In this document: in pieces, positions 45,855-54,177 of the stretch
How the letters are laid out: every line of letters starts with the position of its first letter
How positions within the stretch are numbered: position 1 is the first letter of the stretch
Assembly (NCBI GenBank): GCA_965644315.1
Contig: CBFFRQ010000078.1
Span: 124,001 to 188,000, forward strand
DNA: 64,000 bases
Source: Caecitellus pseudoparvulus
Taxonomy: Eukaryota; Bigyra: Bicosoecida
Reading direction: 5' to 3'
Program-made: the position numbers and the translations under genes
The notes under the pieces: model-generated
The model's database searches: none
What the model was told of the DNA's origin: nothing
What the model saw: the letters and a program-made list of their open reading frames with translations, nothing else

Positions 45855-45927
45855 AGGTGCGTTGCAAAATTTACACACACTTGGGAGACACGGAGTTCAA
45901 GCACATGTGCAGCGCTTGCTCGGCAGC

Positions 45928-48696
45928 ATGGCTCGCCCCCTCGTGCTGGGCGTGCTGGTGCTGGTGGCGTGTGTTGTGCAGGCGGCTGACGACGCCGTCC
46001 AACGCCAGGCCTTGCCGCCACCCCCTCCACGGCTGCTCCTGGCTGCCACAGAATGGAAACAGCTCCAAGGCAGACGCCTTGACGTGCTAGAGTCAGCCCA
46101 CTTTGTCGACGAGCTGGTGCAGACAGGTGCGTCAGTGCACGGCTTCCGACTTCTGCGTCGAGTTGCTCGTGTTGGGCACTCCGCCACCGCGCTGACGCCC
46201 TGGCTCGACGACGAGCCAGACTCAGCGCTGGTGAGCGGGTTCTCCCGCAGTGTAGCTCCGTATGTGCGCGGATCGGCCCCCGAGGATGCGGGGCACATGA
46301 CGCCCGCGCTGCACCAGCGCCGGTACGATGGTGCAGTGGCTGTGGGAAACTCTGCCGAAACGCCAAGCGCTCCGCTGCCAGACCCAGAGCGTTTTGCCCT
46401 GTTCATCCCAGCGTACGAGGCGCTGGACGGCATTCTCTGGCCTCCCACAGAGAGCTCCGCCGATCCACACGAGGTTCCTGGCTTCGACCGCAGCACACCG
46501 CCACTGTACCACCTGCAGTCCCAGGTGGGCCACGGAGCTCAAGGCGAAGTGTGGCGCGCCGTGCTGCTGAACGACCACGGCGAGCCGGACTTCTCGACTG
46601 GGTACGTCCTCAAACGCCTCTTTGCGCACAAGCCCGAGGCGCTGCTGTCAGGGGCTCGAGAGGCAGTGCTGGGCACACACCTGGCCCAGCACTGTGGCGA
46701 GGGGCACCAGTGTGCCGTGCTGGGCGCCACGCTGGCGCGATTTCACGCCCACTTCGAACGTCTGGTGCACGCGGCAGGGCACTGGGACAGGCCCAGACCT
46801 GGGGCACGGGGCGATGTGCGCCCACCCCCCCCCTCCGCCAGCATCACACCCATTGACCCCGCAGACTCCAGTGCCCTGGCGCGGGCGTTGGTGGTTGCGC
46901 TGGATGAGGGGCAGTGGGCAGGGGAGCAGTGGACTGGGGCGGGGCAGCAACCACTGCTTCCCCTCGCTCTCCCTGGTGTGACGGATGTCGCAGCGCCAGG
47001 TGGGGATGGCGCGGCGGGGGAGCGCGCACCGCCTGGGCGCGGAGAGGATGACGGGCCGGAACACACTGAGAACACGAATCGACAGCTGGAGCTGTGGCTG
47101 GTGTTCCGGGATGAAGGGCACTCCCTGCAGCAGCTGCTGTACACGGGAGGGGGCGGCCTCCTGTCGCCCGGCCCCCTGCTCCGCCGCCTGTGGAGTGCGA
47201 GTCGAGTGAGCGCACAGACCACGGTGGCGGCCTGCATGTTCCAGGCACTCGCCGCTGCGCAGGCACTGCTGGAGCTCGGCGTGCAGCACCGCGACATCAA
47301 GCCAGGGAACGTGTTCGTGGCGCCGACGCCAGAACAGGGCGAGGCGGAGGGTGGGCCCAGCCTCCCCGCTCTCGCGGCAGCTCGCCGCATCTCTGGCGTG
47401 ACGCTGCGGCTGGGAGACCTCGGCTCTGCACTGCACCTGCGCATGCCAGGCGCACGGGAGCTGTTCGGGGCCCGCGGGCCCAGTGACTGGGACACCACCA
47501 CGCCATACGCCGCGCCCGAGGTGCTGATGGGCCAACAGTATCCCCTGGCCGCCGCCTGCATCGCAAGAACCACCACAGAGACACACCTGCAGCAGTGTGT
47601 GGGTGACATGCACTGGCCCGTACCTCGCCTGTGGCCACCGGGGGCGTACGATGCCTGGAGCTTGGGGGTCATGCTGCTGGATCTGGTGCTGGCACCCCCC
47701 CTCGCAGGACACCGCGTCCACCCCCCCCCTCCAGCAGTGGCGCTGTTGGATGCCCGACTGGCCGAGGCCAGTGAGAACACACACACGCAGGTGTTCCGTG
47801 CCGTACAGGGGGCGGTGGATGCGAGGCGCTTGGGCGCCGAGAAAGCCGCCGCTGTTCTGGATAGCATTGCTGTAGGTGCATCCTTGCGCCGCCAGCAGCT
47901 GAGCCAATTGCACACGTGGGTGCATTTGCGAGCCGTGCCACTGGCACGAGTGGATGCGTTGGTGGCGGAGGCATGTGGGGGGGCCGCGCTGCAGACGCAG
48001 CTTGATGGTTTGCTGCGCCTGGGCGTGGAGGGGGCGCTGCTGGATGCGGGGCTCGAGGCCGTATTACGCGGCCATACCCAGTGCGCCCTCCTGTCAAGCT
48101 TCACTGCCACGCTGCGCAGCACACCCTACTCTCTGGCGGTCGGCCAGTCGCGAGCGCCTCAACACCACACAGGCTGGAACGCCACTTTGGAAGCACTACG
48201 AGAGGTCGCGTGGAAGGTCGCATGCGATCAGCGTGGGTCCACGCCCCACCGCCCAGGTCACCGCCACACACAGGAAGCGCCGGAGGGTGCACCCCCCCTC
48301 GCAAGCGGACTCGTGGGGGGGGGGTGGCTGGCGTCACCCCACATTCAGACTGGGTGGCAGGGCGATGTGTCAAACGGCAGCTGGAGTGGGGCACAGGAGG
48401 GCGGGGCTTCGCCTGCTCCTGAGCAGCGCTTTGTCACTCTGGGCCACCGCGGTGGACCTGGCAGCGGACGGCGTGGGCGGCGGGTCCGGAGGCGGGCGGA
48501 CACCGCCCCGGCCTGCGAGACAGTGCCCTTGGCCGAGCTCCGCCGGCCCATCGCACTCTTGGGACAGGCCGGTGAGGCAGCGTTGCGCTACCTACTGCAG
48601 CCTGACCCTGCCCAACGGCTAGTGGAGCGGGCAGCGGAAGTGCTGCGCGAGGGGGGGTGGCGGGAAGCTGGCAACCCCCCTCGTGAAACCCCCTGA
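45928..48696 (+). CDS. Protein-kinase-domain protein with N-terminal signal peptide
   Basis: A single exon of 922 residues from ATG at 45928, 73 bp after the dynamitin stop. It begins with a clear signal sequence (MARPLVLGVLVLVACVVQA, then ADDA). Kinase motifs: Gly loop VGHGAQGEVWRAV; Lys in YVLKRLF; catalytic loop QHRDIKPGNVFV; metal-binding LGDLGS (DLG for DFG); APEV; and YDAWSLGVMLLDL. All key residues are present, so it is probably active. The kinase lobes are interrupted by inserts of about 100 residues between the N-lobe and C-lobe and about 40 around the activation segment. No second membrane helix is obvious between signal and kinase domain. If the signal is cleaved, the catalytic domain would lie in the secretory lumen; if it is an uncleaved anchor, topology decides. 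I do not recognise the family. Confidence 0.7.
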   Translation: MARPLVLGVLVLVACVVQAADDAVQRQALPPPPPRLLLAATEWKQLQGRRLDVLESAHFVDELVQTGASVHGFRLLRRVARVGHSATALTPWLDDEPDSALVSGFSRSVAPYVRGSAPEDAGHMTPALHQRRYDGAVAVGNSAETPSAPLPDPERFALFIPAYEALDGILWPPTESSADPHEVPGFDRSTPPLYHLQSQVGHGAQGEVWRAVLLNDHGEPDFSTGYVLKRLFAHKPEALLSGAREAVLGTHLAQHCGEGHQCAVLGATLARFHAHFERLVHAAGHWDRPRPGARGDVRPPPPSASITPIDPADSSALARALVVALDEGQWAGEQWTGAGQQPLLPLALPGVTDVAAPGGDGAAGERAPPGRGEDDGPEHTENTNRQLELWLVFRDEGHSLQQLLYTGGGGLLSPGPLLRRLWSASRVSAQTTVAACMFQALAAAQALLELGVQHRDIKPGNVFVAPTPEQGEAEGGPSLPALAAARRISGVTLRLGDLGSALHLRMPGARELFGARGPSDWDTTTPYAAPEVLMGQQYPLAAACIARTTTETHLQQCVGDMHWPVPRLWPPGAYDAWSLGVMLLDLVLAPPLAGHRVHPPPPAVALLDARLAEASENTHTQVFRAVQGAVDARRLGAEKAAAVLDSIAVGASLRRQQLSQLHTWVHLRAVPLARVDALVAEACGGAALQTQLDGLLRLGVEGALLDAGLEAVLRGHTQCALLSSFTATLRSTPYSLAVGQSRAPQHHTGWNATLEALREVAWKVACDQRGSTPHRPGHRHTQEAPEGAPPLASGLVGGGWLASPHIQTGWQGDVSNGSWSGAQEGGASPAPEQRFVTLGHRGGPGSGRRGRRVRRRADTAPACETVPLAELRRPIALLGQAGEAALRYLLQPDPAQRLVERAAEVLREGGWREAGNPPRETP

Positions 48697-49209
48697 TGCA
48701 AGGAACTTTGCCCCTTCCACTGAAGCTACTGCAACGCACATATAACAACGTTGATACCTCAAGGTTGTGGGGATTGCCTGTGCCTGCACAGTGGCTTGTT
48801 TTTGCTGTGGAACAGGCTGCTCGAAAGGCAAGGGGTTTCGTTTTTCTGTGTGGTTGAGGGGGGTATGCGATGTGTGGGGGAGGTCACCCGCATGGGCAGT
48901 GACGGCAATTGGTCTGATGGACCTTCTCCGGTGGTGATGCAGTTCGCGAAAAGGTGGGGCGCCATGCCATGTCGCTGCAGCTCGCCATTGCAGCGCTGGG
49001 TTTCATCGACGTGCGCGGAGGCTGCTGTCCCGGACAGCAATGCAAGCAGTTTGGGACAGCAGTATGGAATTGTCAAATCCGAAGCGACCAACCCCAAATT
49101 AATGTATATTTTGGGAAGCAGAGGCTTTGCTTTGCTGTTTTGTGGCGTCTGTGCAGGGGTGTTGGTGTGTGAGGGTGTGGTGTGCGGAAATCGCTGGCTC
49201 CACCACGCC
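48697..49209. other. 5' flank of first ankyrin-like gene
   Basis: 513 bp, markedly richer in G and T and poorer in C than the rest of the window. From about 49118 it is closely similar to the corresponding flank of the second ankyrin-like gene (50761 onward), so the promoter was duplicated with the gene. An AT-rich stretch (about 49097-49113, including TGTATATTTTGGG) is a possible TATA region. Confidence 0.5.
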
Positions 49210-50481
49210 ATGGCATGCGACAGCAGTGGCGAGTCGTTGGTGGGTCGATGGCGGGCCGCATGCGATGGTAGGCAGCCGGATGGGCTGCTGAGCATGTTGG
49301 AGGGGTGTGTCGGTGGTGGTGGTGGTGGTGGTGGTGAGGGGCTGGTGGGGTTGACGAGTGACGAGACCACGGCTGGTTTTTTGGTGGCTTGCAAGACTGG
49401 GCATGTCGGGTTGTTGCGTGTGTTGTTGGGTTTGGGTGGGGAGTGTGCTGTGGATGTGCATGCAGTGTTGAGTGGCCGTCCTGAGGCTGGTTTCCGTCTT
49501 GCGTGTGAGGGTGGGCACGTGGGTGTGGTGCGAGAGCTGTTGGCTCTGACGGGCGATCGAGCCGTGGACGTGCACGCTGGGGGTTGGGATGAGCCCGAGG
49601 CTGGTTTTCGGGTTGCGTGTGCGAATGGGCACGTGGCTGTGGTGCGTGAGCTTCTCGCGCTGAGCGGCGGGCGTGGGGTAGACGTACATGTGGGCTTCAA
49701 AGGCCTGCCAGAGGCTGGTTTTGTTCTTGCTTGTAGGAATGGGCACATTGATGTCGTGCGCGAGCTGCTGGCTCTGACCGACCACCGCGAAGTGGACGTG
49801 CACGCCGAGTTCAGGGGCGATCCTGAGTATGGTTTTCAATGGGCCTGTGCACATGGCCACCTGGATGTGGTGCGGGAGCTGCTGGCTCTGACGGGTGACC
49901 GCGAAGTGAATGTGCACGCTGGGCGTGAGGGCAAGCCTGAGTATGGTTTTCGAAGTGCTTGTGAGAATGGGCACGCAGACGTGGTGCGCGAGCTGTTAGC
50001 CTTGACCGGTTCACGAGCCGTGGATGTGCACGCAGATCGGGAGGCTGGATTCCACCTTGCCTGCTACAACGGGCACGTCGATGTGGTCCGCGAACTTCTG
50101 GCATTGAGTGGCGACCGTGAAGTGGACGTGCACGCTGGGCCTGAGGGCAAGCGCGAGTATGGCTTCCGAGTTGCCTGTCGCAATGGGCACGTCGGTGTAG
50201 TGCAAGAGCTGCTGGCTTTAGCAGGGCATCGCGAGGTGGACGTGCATGCCGGGTTCAAGGGTAAGCCTGATTATGGCTTCCGGCTTGCCTGTCAAAAGGG
50301 GCATGTGGATGTTGTGCGGGAGCTGCTGGGGCTGACAGGGCACCGAGCCGTTCCCCAGAGTGCAATGCCTCGAAAGGAAACGATTGTTCTGCTCGCACGC
50401 AAGGACCTGCGGTGGGTCGGCACCAGCTCTCGGCAGGGCCGCCGCGCCATGCTGCTGCTGCGGGCTGCGCATCGAGTTTGA
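49210..50481 (+). CDS. Ankyrin-like repeat protein A
   Basis: 423 residues from ATG at 49210 (MACDSSGES). After a unique N-terminal segment with a poly-Gly run (GGT repeats, 49306-49337) come nine repeats of the form EAGFRLACxxGHVxVVRELLALTGDRxVDVHAG. The GH-x-x-VVRELL core is that of ankyrin helices 1-2, but the usual TPLH is replaced by EAGF/EYGF and the period is about 35-38 residues instead of 33. The C-terminus, RKDLRWVGTSSRQGRRAMLLLRA, is shared with the downstream paralogue. No signal peptide, membrane helix or enzymatic domain is present, so a protein-binding role is inferred. There are no introns, and the base composition (T/G-rich) differs from neighbours, consistent with a young or lineage-specific family. 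Confidence 0.75.
   Translation: MACDSSGESLVGRWRAACDGRQPDGLLSMLEGCVGGGGGGGGEGLVGLTSDETTAGFLVACKTGHVGLLRVLLGLGGECAVDVHAVLSGRPEAGFRLACEGGHVGVVRELLALTGDRAVDVHAGGWDEPEAGFRVACANGHVAVVRELLALSGGRGVDVHVGFKGLPEAGFVLACRNGHIDVVRELLALTDHREVDVHAEFRGDPEYGFQWACAHGHLDVVRELLALTGDREVNVHAGREGKPEYGFRSACENGHADVVRELLALTGSRAVDVHADREAGFHLACYNGHVDVVRELLALSGDREVDVHAGPEGKREYGFRVACRNGHVGVVQELLALAGHREVDVHAGFKGKPDYGFRLACQKGHVDVVRELLGLTGHRAVPQSAMPRKETIVLLARKDLRWVGTSSRQGRRAMLLLRAAHRV
49357..50345 (+). repeat. Nine tandem ankyrin-like repeats
   Basis: The coding repeats share a GGGCAC-(gtg)-gatgtggtgcg core roughly every 105-114 bases. Copies have diverged more than the last three of the paralogous array. Confidence 0.8.
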
Positions 50482-50864
50482 GTGCGCCTGGTGTGTTGGG
50501 GGTCACTGAGGTCATCGTTGTGGCGTGCGGCGTGCTGGAGAATGCAGTGCCAGGTTTGTGTGCAGGGGCAGGGTCAGGGCAGGTGAGTGCGTGGGGCTCT
50601 GAGTGTGTCAGGGGGGGGGGGGTCGGGCATGAGGGTGAGGGCGCGAGTTGTGTGTGGGCCACCCTGCCAGCGTGGGGGAGAGGTGATGCAGTGGGCGTGG
50701 CAGTGCCATGCGTGCGTCAAAACCAGGAGACTGTCGTGGGGCACGTGTCTTGTGTGTCAGGAAGCAGAGGCTATATTGTGGCGTGCTGTGGCGTCTGTGT
50801 CGCTGTGCAGGGCGTGTTGGTTTGTGAGGGTGTGGTGTGCGGAAATCGCTGGCTCCACCACGCC
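50482..50864. other. Spacer between the two ankyrin-like genes
   Basis: 383 bp. Its right half (from about 50761) is a near copy of the flank upstream of the first gene. Its left half includes a poly-G run near 50611-50622. No other gene was recognised. Confidence 0.5.
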
Positions 50865-52553
50865 ATGGCATGTGACAGCAGTGGTGAGTCGTTGGTGTGT
50901 CGATGGCGGGCCGCATGCGATGGCGGTGATGTGGATGGGCTGCTGGGCATGTTGGAGGAGTGTGGTGTCGGTGGTGGTGGTGGTGGGGGCCTGGTGGGGT
51001 TGACAAGTGACGAGACAACGGCTGGTTTTTTGGTGGCTTGTGAGGCAGGGCATGTCGGGTTGCTGCGTGTGTTGTTGGGTTTGGGTGGGGAGTGTGCTGT
51101 GGATGTGCATGCAGTGTTGAGTGGCCGTCCTGAGGCTGGTTTCCGTCTTGCGTGTGAGCATGGGCACATCGGTGTGGTGCGGGAGATGTTGGCGCTGACG
51201 GGCGATCGAGCCGTGGACGTGCACGCTGGGCGTGGAAGTAGCTCCGAGGCTGGATTTGTACTTGCTTGCAGGAACGGGCACGTGGCTGTGGTGTGTGAGC
51301 TGCTGGCTTTGACAGGTGATCGGGAAGTGAACGTGCATGCTGGGTTCAATGGCAGGCCCGAGGCTGGCTTCGTTCTTGCATGTGAGTATGGGAACGTGGA
51401 CGTGGTGCGTGGGTTGCTGGCACTGACGGGTGATCGTGAAGTCAATGTGCATGTGGGGCGTTGGGGCGTTCCCGAGTATGCGTTTCGTTCTGCCTGTCGG
51501 AACGGCCATCTTGGCGTGGTGCGAGAGCTGTTGGCGCTGACGGGTGACCGTGAGGTGGATGTGCACGCTGGGCTTGAGGGTCAACATGAGACTGGTTTTC
51601 AGGATGCCTGTCAGAATGGGCATGTGGGTGTGGTACGCGAGCTGCTGGCTTTGAGCGGGCACCGAGAGGTGGACGTACACGCTGAGCGTTGGGGTGTGCC
51701 TGAGGCTGGCTTCCGGCTTGCTTGTGAGAATGGACACGTAGAGGTGGTGCGCGAACTTCTGGCTCTGAGATGGCATCGTGAGGTGGATGTGCATGCGGAG
51801 GATAAGAATGGTCCCGAGGCTGGCTTTCGGCTTGCCTGTGAATATGGGCATGTGGGCATAGTCAGAGAGCTTCTGGCACTGACAGGTGACCGTGCTGTGG
51901 ATGTGCAAGCTCGGCCTGGGGGATTTCTTGAGTATTGTCTCCGGCTCGCCTGTCTGAAAGGGCACTTGGATGTGGTGCGGGAGCTGCTTGCTTTGACGGG
52001 GGATCGTGAGGTTGACGTGCACGCTGGGCCTGAGGGAGAGCCTGAGTATGGCTTCCGTTGGGCCTGTCTGAAAGGGCACGTGGATGTGGTGCGGGAGCTG
52101 CTTGCTTTGACGGGGGATCGTGAGGTTGACGTGCACGCTGGGCCTGGGGGAGAGTCTGAGTTTGGCTTCCGTTGGGCCTGTGAGAATGGGCACGTGGATG
52201 TGGTGCGGGAGCTGCTTGCTTTGACGGGGGATCGTGAGGTTGACGTGCATGCTGGGCTTTGGGGCGAGCCTGAGGCTGCCTTTCAAGCTGCGTATCAGCA
52301 TGGACACGTGGAGGTTGTGCGTGAACTGCTTGGTCTGACTGGACGCCGGGCCGTTTCACTCCAGGCTCGACAAAAAGCAGGGGCAGCAACCATACAGCTT
52401 GCCAAGGATGCTGTGTGGTTCGGCACCAGCACTCGGCCTTCCCGAGGCGCCATGCTGCTGCTGCGGGCTGTGCGGAGAGCTAGGAAGCGGTCGCGGTCAC
52501 AGGCTAGCTCGGCGGGGGTTTCGCCAGCGGGGAAGGCTCCACGCTGTGAGTGA
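50865..52553 (+). CDS. Ankyrin-like repeat protein B
   Basis: 562 residues from ATG at 50865. The first 70 or so residues are nearly identical to protein A (MACDSSGESLV-RWRAACDG, poly-Gly, then GLTSDETTAGFLVAC). Twelve ankyrin-like repeats follow. The last complete ones (about 51960-52250) are almost identical at DNA level with a 114-base (38-residue) period, showing recent unit duplication or conversion. The C-terminus repeats the A-type ending (VWFGTSTRPSRGAMLLLRAV) and adds a basic tail, RRARKRSRSQ, that could be a nuclear localisation signal. Tandem orientation, shared flanks and shared ends show that A and B arose by local gene duplication followed by change in repeat number. Confidence 0.75.
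   Translation: MACDSSGESLVCRWRAACDGGDVDGLLGMLEECGVGGGGGGGLVGLTSDETTAGFLVACEAGHVGLLRVLLGLGGECAVDVHAVLSGRPEAGFRLACEHGHIGVVREMLALTGDRAVDVHAGRGSSSEAGFVLACRNGHVAVVCELLALTGDREVNVHAGFNGRPEAGFVLACEYGNVDVVRGLLALTGDREVNVHVGRWGVPEYAFRSACRNGHLGVVRELLALTGDREVDVHAGLEGQHETGFQDACQNGHVGVVRELLALSGHREVDVHAERWGVPEAGFRLACENGHVEVVRELLALRWHREVDVHAEDKNGPEAGFRLACEYGHVGIVRELLALTGDRAVDVQARPGGFLEYCLRLACLKGHLDVVRELLALTGDREVDVHAGPEGEPEYGFRWACLKGHVDVVRELLALTGDREVDVHAGPGGESEFGFRWACENGHVDVVRELLALTGDREVDVHAGLWGEPEAAFQAAYQHGHVEVVRELLGLTGRRAVSLQARQKAGAATIQLAKDAVWFGTSTRPSRGAMLLLRAVRRARKRSRSQASSAGVSPAGKAPRCE
51960..52250 (+). repeat. Near-identical 114-bp tandem units
   Basis: Units beginning near 51967, 52081 and 52195 share long stretches of identical sequence around GTGGTGCGGGAGCTGCTTGC and GGGGATCGTGAGGTTGACGT. 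The near-identity extends to synonymous positions, which indicates recent duplication or gene conversion. Confidence 0.85.
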
Positions 52554-52839
52554 GCAGGTCATGATTTCGCAGTGCACCATGCATGGCGTGGCGAGCCCAG
52601 AGAGTGCGGATATTCAGCCAGTACATGGAGTTGCGCTTGGCAGGTGCTCACACTTGGAGGTTGTGCATTGGGTGAGAATGTGGGAAGCGAAGACCACCTT
52701 GGAGTGTTGAGGCAGGGCAAGTGTGAGAAGCGTCCATCCACGTCGTGCTGGGCCCCAAAAGAGGCAGTGGCATCGTTTGCGTCGCGTGGGTTCTGCGCTC
52801 ACAATGCATTTGGCAACCTGCCGTCGGTGCATGCCCAGC

Positions 52840-53961
52840 TTAGGGGCGTTGCTTGAGGGTTTTGCCAGAGAACCCCTTCTTGACTTTGGGCTTGGTGGGG
52901 TCGCTGGTGTGGGCGCGCTTGAGCACTTGCAGGAGGGAATCCACACGGTTTCGCATGCGGGAGTGGATGTAGGACTTGGCGGCCTTGAGGTGGTACGTGA
53001 TGTACGTCCTGAAGGTGGATGCCAGGGTGAGGGTGTTGGCTAGCTTCGTGGCGTCGTCCACATGCCCCTGGAAGAAGGTCAGGGCGATGTAGCCTGAGAA
53101 GCCCTCCCCCCCTTGCGTCAGCAGGGGCAGGCCGGAGTCGGTGATTTCACGGGGGACGGTCTGGCCCGTGGCACCAAGCTCACACACAGACACAGCGGGG
53201 GCGGCGCCCATGGTGCGCTGCACATCTGCAAACTGCTGGCACAGCACCCGCACCAGTGCGGCGTCGGTGGGGTCGGGGAACTGCATGCCGTACGCGAACA
53301 TGACTCTGTCCGGGCCAGGCAGGAAGTACGTCGTCTCGGTGCCCTTGAAGTTGACGCAGAAGGGCGCCAGGGACACGCTGGTGCCCGCCTGCAGGTGCGT
53401 CAGCAGGTGTTTGTAGGGGGCTCCGGCGACGTGGTGCTTGATGGCGGCGAAGGTGTCCACGACGACGCTTGCGTCCTCTGGCAAGGCAGTGGAGTTCACC
53501 TGCAGGGTCACACCGGAGTCTGAGGCCACAAGGTACTTCTCAAGGGCCGTTGCTGCAGGCTCGAAGGCTCCAGCGCTGTGAGGAGGGCGCGGGGGGGCCT
53601 GTGCTTCTGCCAGCGAGGCATGAGCCAGGGAGGCAGTCGCGGCACGCACGCCTTGATTTGCGCGATGTACGGCGCGTCGATGTGGCAGGTGAAGACGTTA
53701 GGGTCAGTCTTCTTGCTGCTGCTGATCTGGATGGTGGTGTCTGAGGGCGGGGTGCAGGGGTACGACTGTGAGCCGTGCTGGAAGTGCAGCGGCAGTGCAC
53801 TTGGCAAGCCTACCATCAAAGTCTCCCACCACGAACTGGGCGTGCTCGGCAGGGTCCTCTCCAAGCAAGTGATCGTACATGTACTGCTCCACGATTCGGT
53901 TCTTGGTTTCCAGGAACAGCGTCGCGCCGGTCTTTTCGCCGGCCCCTGACGCGGCTGCCAT
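52840..53961 (-). CDS. ARPC2: Arp2/3 complex subunit 2 (p34-Arc)
   Basis: Exons (minus): 53961-53814, 53740-53650 and 53575-52840; 324 residues, against about 300 in animals. ARPC2 forms the core dimer with ARPC4 that contacts the mother actin filament. Features: LFLETKNRIVEQY at the start, corresponding to LLEVNNRIIEE; VVGDFDDTTIQIS after the first splice, matching FADFDG; ATALEKYL; TETTYFLPGPDRVMFAYGM; GYIALTFFQGHVDDATKLANTLTLASTFRTYITYHLKAAKSYIHSRMR; and VLKRAHTSDPTKPKVK. The long HxKxxKxYIHxRMR block is diagnostic. The first intron was placed with a CCCTCAG acceptor because it alone gives the right frame. It is head to head with ALG9 (216 bp). Confidence 0.9.
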
Positions 53962-54177
53962 GGTGCTGCAGTTGGCTCTTGGCGCAGAGCGACACCGTTG
54001 GGTTGGGCAAGGGGGTGCAGCGTGTCGAGGATGGTGCAGGGGCAGCACCTGGGCGGCACAACAGTTTACTGGTGTTGTTTTGTGTGGCCCCTGAACCCGT
54101 CTCTGTGGCTCCCGCCTTGCTCCGGCGCCCGGCGTGGTGCTGCTTTTGACGCCGACGTCCACCATCACAGAGCCGCC

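Noticed and set aside
46743-48122. 459-residue minus-strand open frame
   Set aside because: It lies opposite the kinase catalytic loop and has no recognisable motif; a GC-driven shadow.
49210-52553. Viral or bacterial insertion carrying ankyrin repeats
   Set aside because: Composition differs from neighbours, but no integrase, capsid, terminal repeats or target-site duplication was found. Tandem duplication is sufficient.
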